Origin: Planctomycetaceae bacterium
GTDB taxonomy: Bacteria; Planctomycetota; Planctomycetia; Planctomycetales; Planctomycetaceae
NCBI GenBank assembly: GCA_021732995.1
Contig: JAKFWA010000022.1
Coordinates: 1 to 64,000, forward strand
Direction of reading: 5' to 3'
Length of the DNA: 64,000 nucleotides
Positions within the stretch are counted from its first letter, which is position 1. The number at the start of each line of letters is the position of its first letter. Both the position numbers and the translations under genes were made by a program. Below are positions 28,919-37,037 of the stretch, in pieces. The notes below the pieces were generated by a model. That model made no database searches, was not told the DNA's origin, and was given only the letters and a program-made list of their open reading frames with translations.

Positions 28919-30865
28919 ATGAAAGTCTGGTTCAACAAGGTTCACGAGAGTCGTCGACAGAGCATCGAAACGGACTCGACGGAAATCACCGTGGGGCGGG
29001 ACCGGGCCAATGTGCTGGTCTTGCAGAGCCCGATGGTGTCGAAGCGGCAGGCGCTGATTCGCCGCGAGGACGGCAAGCTGATCTTTCAGAACCTCGGCAT
29101 CAACAGTTGCATGGTCGGCGATACCGAAGTCATGGGCAGTGACTCGGTGCAGTTCAGCGCGGGCGAGACCGTGCGCGTCGGACCGTTCTCGCTCACTTTT
29201 GAAACAGACGAAGCGGCGCCGATCAGCCGCGCGGAACTGGAAACTCACCTGCGGTCGATCATGGCCGATCTGGAACTGCGGGTGCATCGCAAGCTGCTCT
29301 CGCGGTTTGATCTGTATGAACTCGAAACCAACCGGCTGGGCGACACCAACAGCATTCTGCTGCTGGAACGGCACATCGAAGACGTCTGCCGTGAATTGAA
29401 TCTGTTCGGTACCGAGAACGATCCGCTGCTGGATGAAATCATCGGACTGGTGCTGCGCGATCTGTTGGTGAATCAGCTCATTCTGGAATCCGATCGCGAG
29501 CAACATGACAGTCTCGCGAAGCTGACTTACAACGAATACGACGTTCCTCAGACGCTGGTCCCCGAGCGTGAAACGGAACTCCGCAGCCTGATTCAGTTCG
29601 GCACGGAACGACTGGAACTTGCTCAACAGCCGGACCTGAGCAGCCAGATTCAGCGCGTCGAATACAAGTTCGCCGAGATCTTCCCGCTGATCCGACCGCA
29701 CCTGCACAAGGAGTTTCGGCGGTATCTGGTCTTGCGCCGTCTGAAGAAGGACTTGAAGGACACCGTGTTCGGATTCGGTCCTCTGCAGGACCTGCTGCGG
29801 GCGCCGACCATCACGGAAATCATGGTCGTCAAAAGCGACCAGATTTATGTCGAACGCGAGGGTGTGCTCGAGCTGTCCGGACGCCGCTTTCTTTCCGACA
29901 AGGTCACCGAATCGATCATCGAACGCATCGTTGCGGGTGTTGGTCGGCGCATTGATAAAAGTCAGCCGCTGGTCGATGCACGGTTGCCCGATGGCTCGCG
30001 CGTAAATGCGATCATTCCGCCACTCGCGGTGCGCGGACCGTGTCTGACAATTCGTAAGTTTCCAGCGTTTCGCTTCACGATGGACGACCTCATCGAGCGT
30101 CGCAGCATCACGTCGGCGGCGGCGATGTTCCTCAGAGCGTGCGTGGTCGATCGTCGCAACATTCTGGTCAGCGGCGGAACCGGCACCGGTAAGACGACCA
30201 TGCTGAATGTGTTGTCGAGTTTCATTCCGCAGCGCGATCGCATCGTCACGATTGAAGACACGACCGAACTGCAACTGCACCAGGATCACGTCGTCACACT
30301 GGAATCCAAGCACAAGAACGTCGAAGGCACCGGCGAGTACACCATTCGCGATCTGGTGAAGAACGCTCTGCGAATGCGGCCCGACCGTATCATCGTCGGT
30401 GAGTGTCGCGGCTCCGAGGCACTCGACATGCTGCAGGCCATGAACACTGGCCATGACGGTTCGATGACGACCGTGCACGCCAACAGCACGGAAGACGTTT
30501 TGAAGCGACTCGAAGTGCTCGTCTTGATGGCTGTTGAACTGCCCGTGGTCTCGATCCAACGGCAGATCTCGTCTGCTGTCGACATCGTTGTGCAGATTAC
30601 GCGCAAGCCTGGCGGTCGCCGTATCGTGACGCAGATTTCAGAGATCGCTGGCTACGACCAGGAACGCAACGAACTGATCGTGCACGATATTTTCAACGAG
30701 CGCGACGGCACTTCACTGCAGCCGACGGGATACATGCCAACGTTCGTGGAATCGCTGATGGAGAAGAATCTGCTGAAGCTGGAATTCCTCTACGGCCAGC
30801 AAGACCGCTTCGTTTCGGAAGAAGAGGCGGCCCAGCCCGCTCGGCCGGCGACCTGGTCGCGATAG
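28919..30865 (+). CDS. FHA-domain CpaF/TadA-type secretion ATPase
   Basis: A 648-residue ATPase of the type II/IV secretion CpaF/TadA family with an extra N-terminal forkhead-associated domain. The FHA part (about residues 15-90) contains [27 protein letters not shown] and [10 protein letters not shown], the expected Gly-Arg, Ser and Asn positions for phosphothreonine binding. The CpaF part has the Walker [10 protein letters not shown] near residue 420, the Asp-box/Walker B region [14 protein letters not shown] near 486 and the His box MTTVHANS near 518. It should power a Tad-like pilus or secretion apparatus at the inner membrane, with phospho-dependent control through the FHA domain. No tadB/tadC genes follow, so it is detached from a tad cluster. 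Confidence 0.92.
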   Translation: MKVWFNKVHESRRQSIETDSTEITVGRDRANVLVLQSPMVSKRQALIRREDGKLIFQNLGINSCMVGDTEVMGSDSVQFSAGETVRVGPFSLTFETDEAAPISRAELETHLRSIMADLELRVHRKLLSRFDLYELETNRLGDTNSILLLERHIEDVCRELNLFGTENDPLLDEIIGLVLRDLLVNQLILESDREQHDSLAKLTYNEYDVPQTLVPERETELRSLIQFGTERLELAQQPDLSSQIQRVEYKFAEIFPLIRPHLHKEFRRYLVLRRLKKDLKDTVFGFGPLQDLLRAPTITEIMVVKSDQIYVEREGVLELSGRRFLSDKVTESIIERIVAGVGRRIDKSQPLVDARLPDGSRVNAIIPPLAVRGPCLTIRKFPAFRFTMDDLIERRSITSAAAMFLRACVVDRRNILVSGGTGTGKTTMLNVLSSFIPQRDRIVTIEDTTELQLHQDHVVTLESKHKNVEGTGEYTIRDLVKNALRMRPDRIIVGECRGSEALDMLQAMNTGHDGSMTTVHANSTEDVLKRLEVLVLMAVELPVVSIQRQISSAVDIVVQITRKPGGRRIVTQISEIAGYDQERNELIVHDIFNERDGTSLQPTGYMPTFVESLMEKNLLKLEFLYGQQDRFVSEEEAAQPARPATWSR

Positions 30866-31023
30866 ACGTTTCGGAAGAACTCTACGACTGTGAATATCGC
30901 GGATGGGCATCCTCGCGCACGGTCTCTTCTGTCATGATTTGAATTGAAGAGTTGAACACGACACTCCATCTCACGCGGGTCCAATTCTAATTCTTCGCAT
31001 GTTGCGAAGAAGGAATGTATTCA

Positions 31024-31335
31024 ATGACCGACCAAGAGCGACAACGCATTGTGGGCATCGTTGAGGACTACCTGGCGCGCCACGGCGGCGCGGCCGATTT
31101 GGTGGTATCGGACATCTCTCCTGCAATAGACGGCTATCTTTCCGCAACTCCCGAATTTGTGGTGCGGGTGGCGTTCAAGATTCCTCAAAGCAAAAGAGAG
31201 AGCATTCTGTCGAACACCCCTCCCACCGATCGGAATTCGCTCGCTGAATTCATGGATGCAGAGCTTGATGCCACGATCTTGGTGAGGGCAGATGAAGTGA
31301 CTGAATTCCGCTATGACCACATTCAGTTGTCGTGA
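31024..31335 (+). CDS. Small hypothetical protein, 103 aa
   Basis: A 103-residue acidic protein (MTDQERQRIVGIVEDYLARHG...). It has no signal peptide or membrane segment. I chose the ATG at 31024, which has AAGAAGGA 10 nt upstream; the ATG at 31015 sits directly on that site. It shows a mixed alpha/beta pattern (VVRVAFKIPQ, ATILVRADEV) and no family I recognise. It lies between the cpaF-like gene and rnpA, on the opposite strand to the latter. Confidence 0.6.
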   Translation: MTDQERQRIVGIVEDYLARHGGAADLVVSDISPAIDGYLSATPEFVVRVAFKIPQSKRESILSNTPPTDRNSLAEFMDAELDATILVRADEVTEFRYDHIQLS

Positions 31336-31428
31336 TCGCTCGGGATGAGCTTCTGATCAAACGAACGGAAATTCCAAGACACCTTGTGCGTGCATCCCGC
31401 CAGCATTCATAGCGACGACATGGGTCGT

Positions 31429-31818
31429 CTACGTTTTCGGTGAGCCGGATTCGACGTCTGTAGGAGATAGCAGCTTCTTAGCGAGCCGTTTGGCCAAGCC
31501 GCGCACTGATGTTTGATACTCGGCCTGCGTGCCGACTTCTTTGATCGGAATGAGAATCAGATCGAGCCCCGCAGGCAGTTCATGCTGCGTCAGTCGAAAT
31601 GCTTCGCGCAGTAGCCGTTTCAATCGGTTGCGTTGCACGGCACAACCATGCTTCTTGGAGACACTCAAACCGCAACGAGTCTTCGCCCGACCGTTCGCGA
31701 GACCGAACATCAGCAATCGCTGATCGGCGGCTTTGCATTGCCGGTCGTAGATCGCCCGGAACTCGGCGCCCGATTTGATGTGCAACTGCTTCGGGAAAGT
31801 AAGACGTTGAGAAGTCAC
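31429..31818 (-). CDS. rnpA: Ribonuclease P protein component
   Basis: A 129-residue basic protein with the RnpA fold. The N-terminal segment RLTFPKQLHIKSGAEFRAIYD and the RNR signature region SVSKKHGCAVQRNRLKRLLREAF (Arg-rich, near residues 52-75) are clear. It binds the RNase P RNA for tRNA 5'-end maturation. In most bacteria rnpA directly follows rpmH and precedes yidC. Here the upstream neighbour, 35 bp away on the same strand, is a secreted hypothetical protein, and neither rpmH nor yidC is in the window. The ~15 C-terminal residues are a non-conserved tail. Confidence 0.93.
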   Translation of the reverse strand: MTSQRLTFPKQLHIKSGAEFRAIYDRQCKAADQRLLMFGLANGRAKTRCGLSVSKKHGCAVQRNRLKRLLREAFRLTQHELPAGLDLILIPIKEVGTQAEYQTSVRGLAKRLAKKLLSPTDVESGSPKT

Positions 31819-31853
31819 GCTGGCGGCAATCGAAGCTGGAGAGCTGTCTGAAA

Positions 31854-32609
31854 CTACTTCGCACCACGAACCACATGGCCGCTCAGCAGGATATCAATCT
31901 TGCCGGTCGACTTGTGTCCGGGTGGCGCATTGACGTTGATAAAGAGCAAGCCGCTTTCCTGGGGCCGAATGTCCTTGCTGTCGCCGACTTCGATGGGGTC
32001 CAGCGGCTTGCCCGGCTTGCCCTTCGCGTCGATAGGAACGATTAGCGCCACCACGGCTCCACATCGCACGCCGTTAGACATCTCTTTCACGGGGTCTTCG
32101 TTGCCGAAACCCTTCGGGCTGACGGTGAGCTGAGTTGTGAACTTGTAGCTGCCAGTCGCTTCGATGCGGAACGGTTTGCCTTTCTCGACGCGAGCGATCG
32201 CATCGCCCCAGCCCTTGGCGACATCCAGTTCGATCGTGCTCTTGTTGGTCGACAGCATCGAGTTGTTGAGGTCCTCAATCTTCTCTTTCAGATTGGGAAC
32301 GTCGTCGTTCACTTTGCGAACGGTCTCCAGCACCTTCTTGGCGTCTTCAAAGAGGCCAGCCTTTTCCAGGTCCTTGGAAAGGTCGATCGACTCCTTGATG
32401 AAGTCTTCCTGAGTCTTCTTGGCGCGCTGTTCGAGTTCCCGAGCCTCCGCTGGCGTGATCGGTGTTGTCGTCGTGGTTTTACCGCCAGTGGTCGGCTTGC
32501 GAACCGGCGGGCGCGTGACCTGCGCGGCGGAGTAGTCCGCGACCAAAGCGATCGTCAGTGCCGAAATCCCGGCCACGGTCAGACAACCAGCGAAGAGAGA
32601 TCGACGCAC
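31854..32609 (-). CDS. Secreted hypothetical protein with coiled coil and beta domain
   Basis: A 251-residue protein from a GTG start at 32609, chosen because AAGGAG lies 6-7 nt upstream; the longer frame to 32690 lacks such a site. A signal peptide (RRSLFAGCLTVAGISALTIALVADYSAAQ) is followed by a Thr/Pro linker. A helical segment with coiled-coil character runs over residues ~45-115 (AEARELEQRAKKTQEDFIKESIDLSKDLEKAG). A beta-rich C-terminal half contains KGKPFRIEATGSYKF and a GHKSTGKIDILLSGHVV ending. The C-terminal part resembles galactose-binding-like/PA-IL-type beta-sandwiches by pattern only. It precedes rnpA by 35 bp. Confidence 0.7.
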   Translation of the reverse strand: MRRSLFAGCLTVAGISALTIALVADYSAAQVTRPPVRKPTTGGKTTTTTPITPAEARELEQRAKKTQEDFIKESIDLSKDLEKAGLFEDAKKVLETVRKVNDDVPNLKEKIEDLNNSMLSTNKSTIELDVAKGWGDAIARVEKGKPFRIEATGSYKFTTQLTVSPKGFGNEDPVKEMSNGVRCGAVVALIVPIDAKGKPGKPLDPIEVGDSKDIRPQESGLLFINVNAPPGHKSTGKIDILLSGHVVRGAK

Positions 32610-32700
32610 GATGAACTCCTTCTGCGGCCGCGCTGCCGCAAGACGTGAGTGTGTTAGAGGACGAGTGATGACCGGATACTCATTTAACACGTCAGGCGGG

Positions 32701-34236
32701 CTAACCGTTCGCCAAATTCACGATCGTGGGGAAACTTGGCTTCAATGCTGAGTAGAGCTGCCCGTACATCGGATAGTTGCGGTTGTAGACGGCCTTGTTG
32801 GCCTTGTTCGTAGTTGTTTTGTTCTCAACTTTGATGGTCGCCGCACAGGCTTCCACAACGTCCTTGAAGGCTCCCGTACCCGTCGCGGCCAGCAATGCCA
32901 CGCCGTAAGCCGGACCTTCGACCGAGTTCGTCACGGAAACATTCTGACCGTAGATGTCCGCCTGCAACTGACGCCAGAACGCAGATCGGGCACCGCCGCC
33001 GGAGACTCGGATGTCTGAGACCGGAATCTTCATGCCTTTGATGATCTCCAGGCAATCGCGCATCGCGTAGGTGCCACCTTCGAGCACGGAACGGATCAGG
33101 TGCGCCCGGCCGTGACGCAGCGATAGACCAACCCAGGCGCCGCGCGCATTCGAGTCACAGTGCGGAGTGCGTTCCCCCGTCAGGTACGGCAGGAAGAACA
33201 AACCTTCTGAACCGGCCGGAGCCTTCGCAGCGGCAGAGGTCATGAGTTCGTAGGCTTCGGTATCCAATCCCTTCGCCAGCGCGGCTTCCATTTCGCCGAA
33301 GTTGTTGCGGTACCACTGCAGGCTGCCGCCGGCTGAGAGCACCACGCCCATCACGTGCCACTTGCCGTTCACCGCGTGGCAGAAGGTGTGCACTCGGCCC
33401 AGAGGGTCAGTCTGCACTTGATCGCTGTGAGCGAAGACCACACCGCTGGTGCCCATCGTCGCCGAGATCACGCCCGACTTCACAATGCCGTTGCCGACCG
33501 CACCAGCCGCCTGATCGCCGCCACCGCCGACCACACCGACTCCCGCCGGAAGGCCAAGCAGCTTCGCTGCGATGGAACTCAGCTTGCCGCTGACGACTTC
33601 CGATTCGTAGACGTCCGGCAGCAGCGACTTCGACAGCTTCAGTTTGTCGAGTAGCGGCTTGCACCAGACCCGGTTCTTGACGTCGAGCAGCAGTGTGCCA
33701 GATGCGTCGCTGACTTCCGTCGCGAACTCGCCCGTCAGGCGGAAGCGAACGTAGTCCTTCGGTAACAGGACCTTGGTGGTCTTCTCGAAGTTCTGCGGCT
33801 CGTACTGTCGCAACCACAGGATCTTCGGAGCCGTAAAACCGGTCAGTGCGGGATTGGACACCATCTCGATCAAAGCGGCGCGGCCACCGACTGCGGCTTC
33901 GATCTGGTCGCATTGTTCTTGAGTACGCTGATCGTTCCACAGCAGTGCCGGGCGGATGACGTTCTTGCCCTTGTCCAGAAACACGCTGCCGTGCATCTGG
34001 CCGCTGAGACCGATGCCCTTCACGTCCGCCGGGGCGATCTTGCCCTTCTCCAGGACGGCTCGAACGCTCTGCACCGTCGCGTTCCACCAGTCTTCGGGAT
34101 TCTGCTCCGACCAGCCCGGCTTGGGCGTGTAGAGCGGGTATTCGACGGTGTCTTTGGCCAGAATGGTGCCATCACGACGCATGGCAAGGGTCTTGGTGCC
34201 GCTGGTGCCGACGTCAATACCGAGGAACACGCTCAT
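32701..34236 (-). CDS. xylB: Xylulokinase
   Basis: A 511-residue FGGY-family carbohydrate kinase, of normal xylulokinase length. The N-terminal phosphate loop is [43 protein letters not shown] and [17 protein letters not shown] carry the family's substrate motifs (MHG and the WxDxR-type segment are characteristic of XylB). [18 protein letters not shown] and the C-terminal signature [21 protein letters not shown] follow. It phosphorylates D-xylulose to xylulose-5-phosphate, feeding the pentose phosphate pathway. No xylose isomerase gene is adjacent. The start ATG at 34236 matches the family N-terminus. Confidence 0.93.
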   Translation of the reverse strand: MSVFLGIDVGTSGTKTLAMRRDGTILAKDTVEYPLYTPKPGWSEQNPEDWWNATVQSVRAVLEKGKIAPADVKGIGLSGQMHGSVFLDKGKNVIRPALLWNDQRTQEQCDQIEAAVGGRAALIEMVSNPALTGFTAPKILWLRQYEPQNFEKTTKVLLPKDYVRFRLTGEFATEVSDASGTLLLDVKNRVWCKPLLDKLKLSKSLLPDVYESEVVSGKLSSIAAKLLGLPAGVGVVGGGGDQAAGAVGNGIVKSGVISATMGTSGVVFAHSDQVQTDPLGRVHTFCHAVNGKWHVMGVVLSAGGSLQWYRNNFGEMEAALAKGLDTEAYELMTSAAAKAPAGSEGLFFLPYLTGERTPHCDSNARGAWVGLSLRHGRAHLIRSVLEGGTYAMRDCLEIIKGMKIPVSDIRVSGGGARSAFWRQLQADIYGQNVSVTNSVEGPAYGVALLAATGTGAFKDVVEACAATIKVENKTTTNKANKAVYNRNYPMYGQLYSALKPSFPTIVNLANG

Positions 34237-34488
34237 TCATGGACTCCGTGTGAGAAAGCAAGACTTCACAGATTGCTGTGGGCTGCGGGTGACCGCTGAG
34301 GTGTGACGAGGATAATCAGAACGGACCCGGCTTGCGAACGCTGCTCGCAAGTGGCCCTCTGTTTGGCTAACCTGATGAGGCACAGCCAATTTCGTGCGGT
34401 TACAAACTTCGCAATTTGCGATTCCACATCGCCAACCTCAGTTTGAAATGACCGTTTCGAATGGAGTTCGAACAGACCGGAGCAATGA

Positions 34489-35187
34489 ATGAGTGCGGCA
34501 AACGGCGAGATCGCGAAACTACACCTGCTTCACCAGCAGCTCGATAAATATGTGACGCAGCTAACCGACGGCCCCAAGCGAATCAGTTCCGGTGAGCTGG
34601 CGATCAAGAAGAAGGAAGAGGCCATCGCCGCGCAGAAGCAGGAAATGATCACGCTGCAGAAGGCTGCCGATCACATGAACCTGCAGTTCAAGACAACTGA
34701 GAACAAGATTGCCGACCTCAAGACGAAGATGAATGCGTGCGCGACGAATGTTGAATACCAGATCCTGAAAAACCAGATCGCGAATGAGACGGCGGCCAAT
34801 GTCGTTTTGGAAGGCCAGTATCTCGAGCAGACCGAATTAATCGACGCCGGTAAGGCAAAGACGGTGACCCTCGGTCAGGAACTGGAAACGGCCAAGGCAC
34901 ACCTCAAGAAGGTGCGCGAAGAGGTTGCCGCTACCGAAGCTGGCTTGAAGCAGAGCATTGCTGAGTACCGAGAGAAGGTGAAGCAGGCTTCATCCTGCGT
35001 GCCGGAAGAACTCCGCGGCTACTACCAGCGTCTCACTGACCGGAACGGTGCCAGCGGTTTCGCGACAGTGGAAGACGGCTGCTGCAACGAGTGTTCGACG
35101 GAGGTCACGCCGCAGGCGCGCGTCGAACTCAAAGGCGGTCGCGTCTTTGTCTGCTCTACTTGCGGTCGCTTTCAGTACATGGCCTAG
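34489..35187 (+). CDS. Coiled-coil protein with C4 zinc ribbon
   Basis: A 232-residue protein whose residues ~1-180 are a long antiparallel coiled coil (KKKEEAIAAQKQEMITLQKAADHMN and similar heptads). The C-terminus is a C4 zinc ribbon (CNECSTEVTPQ ... VFVCSTCGRFQY). This is the arrangement of the zf-RING_7 family, which includes chlamydial CdsZ and proteins linked to secretion and flagellar assembly. The ATG at 34489 has GGAG 6 nt upstream. It precedes fhcA by 73 bp on the same strand. The true partner is unknown; nucleic-acid or protein binding is possible. Confidence 0.85.
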   Translation: MSAANGEIAKLHLLHQQLDKYVTQLTDGPKRISSGELAIKKKEEAIAAQKQEMITLQKAADHMNLQFKTTENKIADLKTKMNACATNVEYQILKNQIANETAANVVLEGQYLEQTELIDAGKAKTVTLGQELETAKAHLKKVREEVAATEAGLKQSIAEYREKVKQASSCVPEELRGYYQRLTDRNGASGFATVEDGCCNECSTEVTPQARVELKGGRVFVCSTCGRFQYMA

Positions 35188-35260
35188 TATCCGTTCGGCG
35201 CACATCGCGGACACATACCCCGCAACGGAGTTGCCGCTCTCAGAAGAGGCTTTGGGTAAC

Positions 35261-36919
35261 ATGCCATCCCTGCTGATCACGGGCGGCACGGTCTACGACC
35301 CGATCAACAACATCAACGGCGAGATCCGTGATGTCTGGATTCAGGATGACCGCATCATCGCGGCTCCGACCGATCTCGGGGTGAAGGCTGATAAGACGAT
35401 CGATGCCAGCGGCCGCATCGTGATGCCGGGCGGCATCGACATGCATTGCCATATCGCCGGGCCGAAGGTCAACGTCGGGCGCAAGATGAGGCCCGAGGAG
35501 AAACGCTACTCGGAACCCGTCAAACGCACCGCCCTGACTCGGTCGGGCACAACAGGCAGCGTGCCGAGCACCTACGCGACAGGCTACCTCTACGCCGGAT
35601 TGGGCTACACTACCGCCTTCGATGCTGCAGTTCCGCCGCTGACGGCCCGGCACGCGCATGAAGAGTTCGAGGATACGCCGATCATCGACAAAGGCTTCTA
35701 CGTGATGATGGGCAACAACCATTACATCATGCGGCAGCTCGCGAAGAACGAACCCGAGCGGTTGAAGGCTTATGTCGGCTGGCTGATCAACGCCACGAAA
35801 GGCTACGCGACGAAGCTCGTGAATCCCGGCGGCGTTGAAGCCTGGAAGGACAACGATCGCTCCGTGAATCATCTGGATGATGAGGTCTGCAACTTCGGAG
35901 TCAGCCCGCGACAGATTCTGCGAGGCGTCGCGCAAGCGGTCGATGAACTGGGTCTGCCGCATTCCGTGCACGTGCATTGCAACAACCTCGGCATGCCGGG
36001 CAACTGGACCACCACGCTGGACACGATGCAGGCGCTGGAAGGTCATCGCGGGCATCTCACGCACATCCAGTTTCACAGCTACGGCGGCAGCGCGGACGAT
36101 CAATCGACGTTTCGATCCGAAGTCCCCAAGCTGGCTGACTACGTGAACTCGCATCGCAACCTGACGGTGGATGTCGGGCAGGTCATGTTCAACAAGACCA
36201 CATCCATGACCGGTGACGGTCCGCTGGGCTACTTCCTGCATCAGGTCACGGGGAACAAGTGGTTCAGCGGCGATATCGAGATGGAAGCCGGCTGTGGCAT
36301 CGTCCCGATCACTTACAAGAACAAGAGCCTGGTGCATTCGTTGCAGTGGGCGATTGGACTGGAGTGGTACCTGCTGATCAACGACCCGTGGCGAATCGCG
36401 ATGAGCACCGATCATCCGAATGGCGGTTCGTTTATGGCTTACCCGGAGATCATCGCGCTGTTGATGGACCGCACCCGTCGGCAGGATCTGCTGGCGAAGG
36501 CCCCACCGGGAGTCAAAGAACGCTGCACGCTGGCAGAGCTTGATCGCGAATACTCGCTGTTTGAAATCGCGATCATCACTCGAGCTGCGCCGGCGAAGTT
36601 GCTTGGTCTAACCAACAAGGGCCATCTGGGTGTCGGGGCGGATGCCGACATCACGATCTACAGTCGGAACGACGACGTGCAGCGCATGTTCGAACTTCCG
36701 CGCTGGGTGATTCATCGAGGTGAAATTGTCGTGGATGATGGAGACATTCGGTCAAACAAAGTCGGCCATCTGATGCATGTCGCACCGAGCTACGACGAAG
36801 AAGTGGTGCCGGATATTCAAGCGTGGTTCGAGGATCATTACTCGATCCAGTTCCGCAACTATCCTGTGAGCGATGCTTACCTGCACAAGCACCAGGTTGT
36901 GCCGACTCGAGATGTCTGA
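35261..36919 (+). CDS. fhcA: Formylmethanofuran dehydrogenase/hydrolase subunit A homologue
   Basis: A 552-residue amidohydrolase of the FwdA/FhcA family. The diagnostic N-terminal motif GGIDMHCHIAGPKVN (metal-binding H62 and H64), the later RKMRPEEKRYSEP segment, HVHCNNLG, THIQFHSYGG and the C-terminal TDHPNGGSFMAYPEI match FhcA rather than dihydropyrimidinases. FhcA is part of the formyltransferase/hydrolase complex that releases formate from formyl-methanofuran in H4MPT-linked C1 oxidation, known in methylotrophs and planctomycetes. No fhcB, fhcC, fhcD, mch or fae lies in this window, so it is detached from its partners. I chose the ATG at 35261; the frame continues upstream into the zinc-ribbon gene without sense. 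Confidence 0.88.
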   Translation: MPSLLITGGTVYDPINNINGEIRDVWIQDDRIIAAPTDLGVKADKTIDASGRIVMPGGIDMHCHIAGPKVNVGRKMRPEEKRYSEPVKRTALTRSGTTGSVPSTYATGYLYAGLGYTTAFDAAVPPLTARHAHEEFEDTPIIDKGFYVMMGNNHYIMRQLAKNEPERLKAYVGWLINATKGYATKLVNPGGVEAWKDNDRSVNHLDDEVCNFGVSPRQILRGVAQAVDELGLPHSVHVHCNNLGMPGNWTTTLDTMQALEGHRGHLTHIQFHSYGGSADDQSTFRSEVPKLADYVNSHRNLTVDVGQVMFNKTTSMTGDGPLGYFLHQVTGNKWFSGDIEMEAGCGIVPITYKNKSLVHSLQWAIGLEWYLLINDPWRIAMSTDHPNGGSFMAYPEIIALLMDRTRRQDLLAKAPPGVKERCTLAELDREYSLFEIAIITRAAPAKLLGLTNKGHLGVGADADITIYSRNDDVQRMFELPRWVIHRGEIVVDDGDIRSNKVGHLMHVAPSYDEEVVPDIQAWFEDHYSIQFRNYPVSDAYLHKHQVVPTRDV

Positions 36920-37013
36920 CAAACGAATGGGGACAAACGAATTTCAGAGGATCAAACCAATCAGAAAGACTGCGGCTGAGCCTTGCCCGCATTCGCCTGT
37001 CCCCATGCGTTTG
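36920..37013. repeat. CAAACGAAT direct-plus-inverted repeat, copy B
   Basis: The left arm 36920-36942 is identical to that of copy A (25619-25641). The right arm 36991-37013 is its reverse complement with two or three changes. It starts at the base after the fhcA stop codon and ends 24 nt before the SecA-like start codon, so it fills the intergenic gap. Confidence 0.9.
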
Positions 37014-37037
37014 ATGTTTGCTTGAGGATGAAGATTC

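Noticed and set aside
28907-30559. Minus-strand open frame of 550 codons opposite the FHA-CpaF gene
   Set aside because: It is antisense to a gene with clear Walker and His-box motifs; its composition (His/Gln/Arg-rich) is that of a GC-rich shadow frame.
35048-35260. Upstream in-frame extension of fhcA overlapping the zinc-ribbon gene
   Set aside because: The extension is an out-of-frame reading of the zinc-ribbon cysteines; the family N-terminus begins at 35261.
35240-36415. Minus-strand frame of 391 codons opposite fhcA
   Set aside because: Its composition is typical of an antisense shadow; fhcA motifs are conserved on the plus strand.
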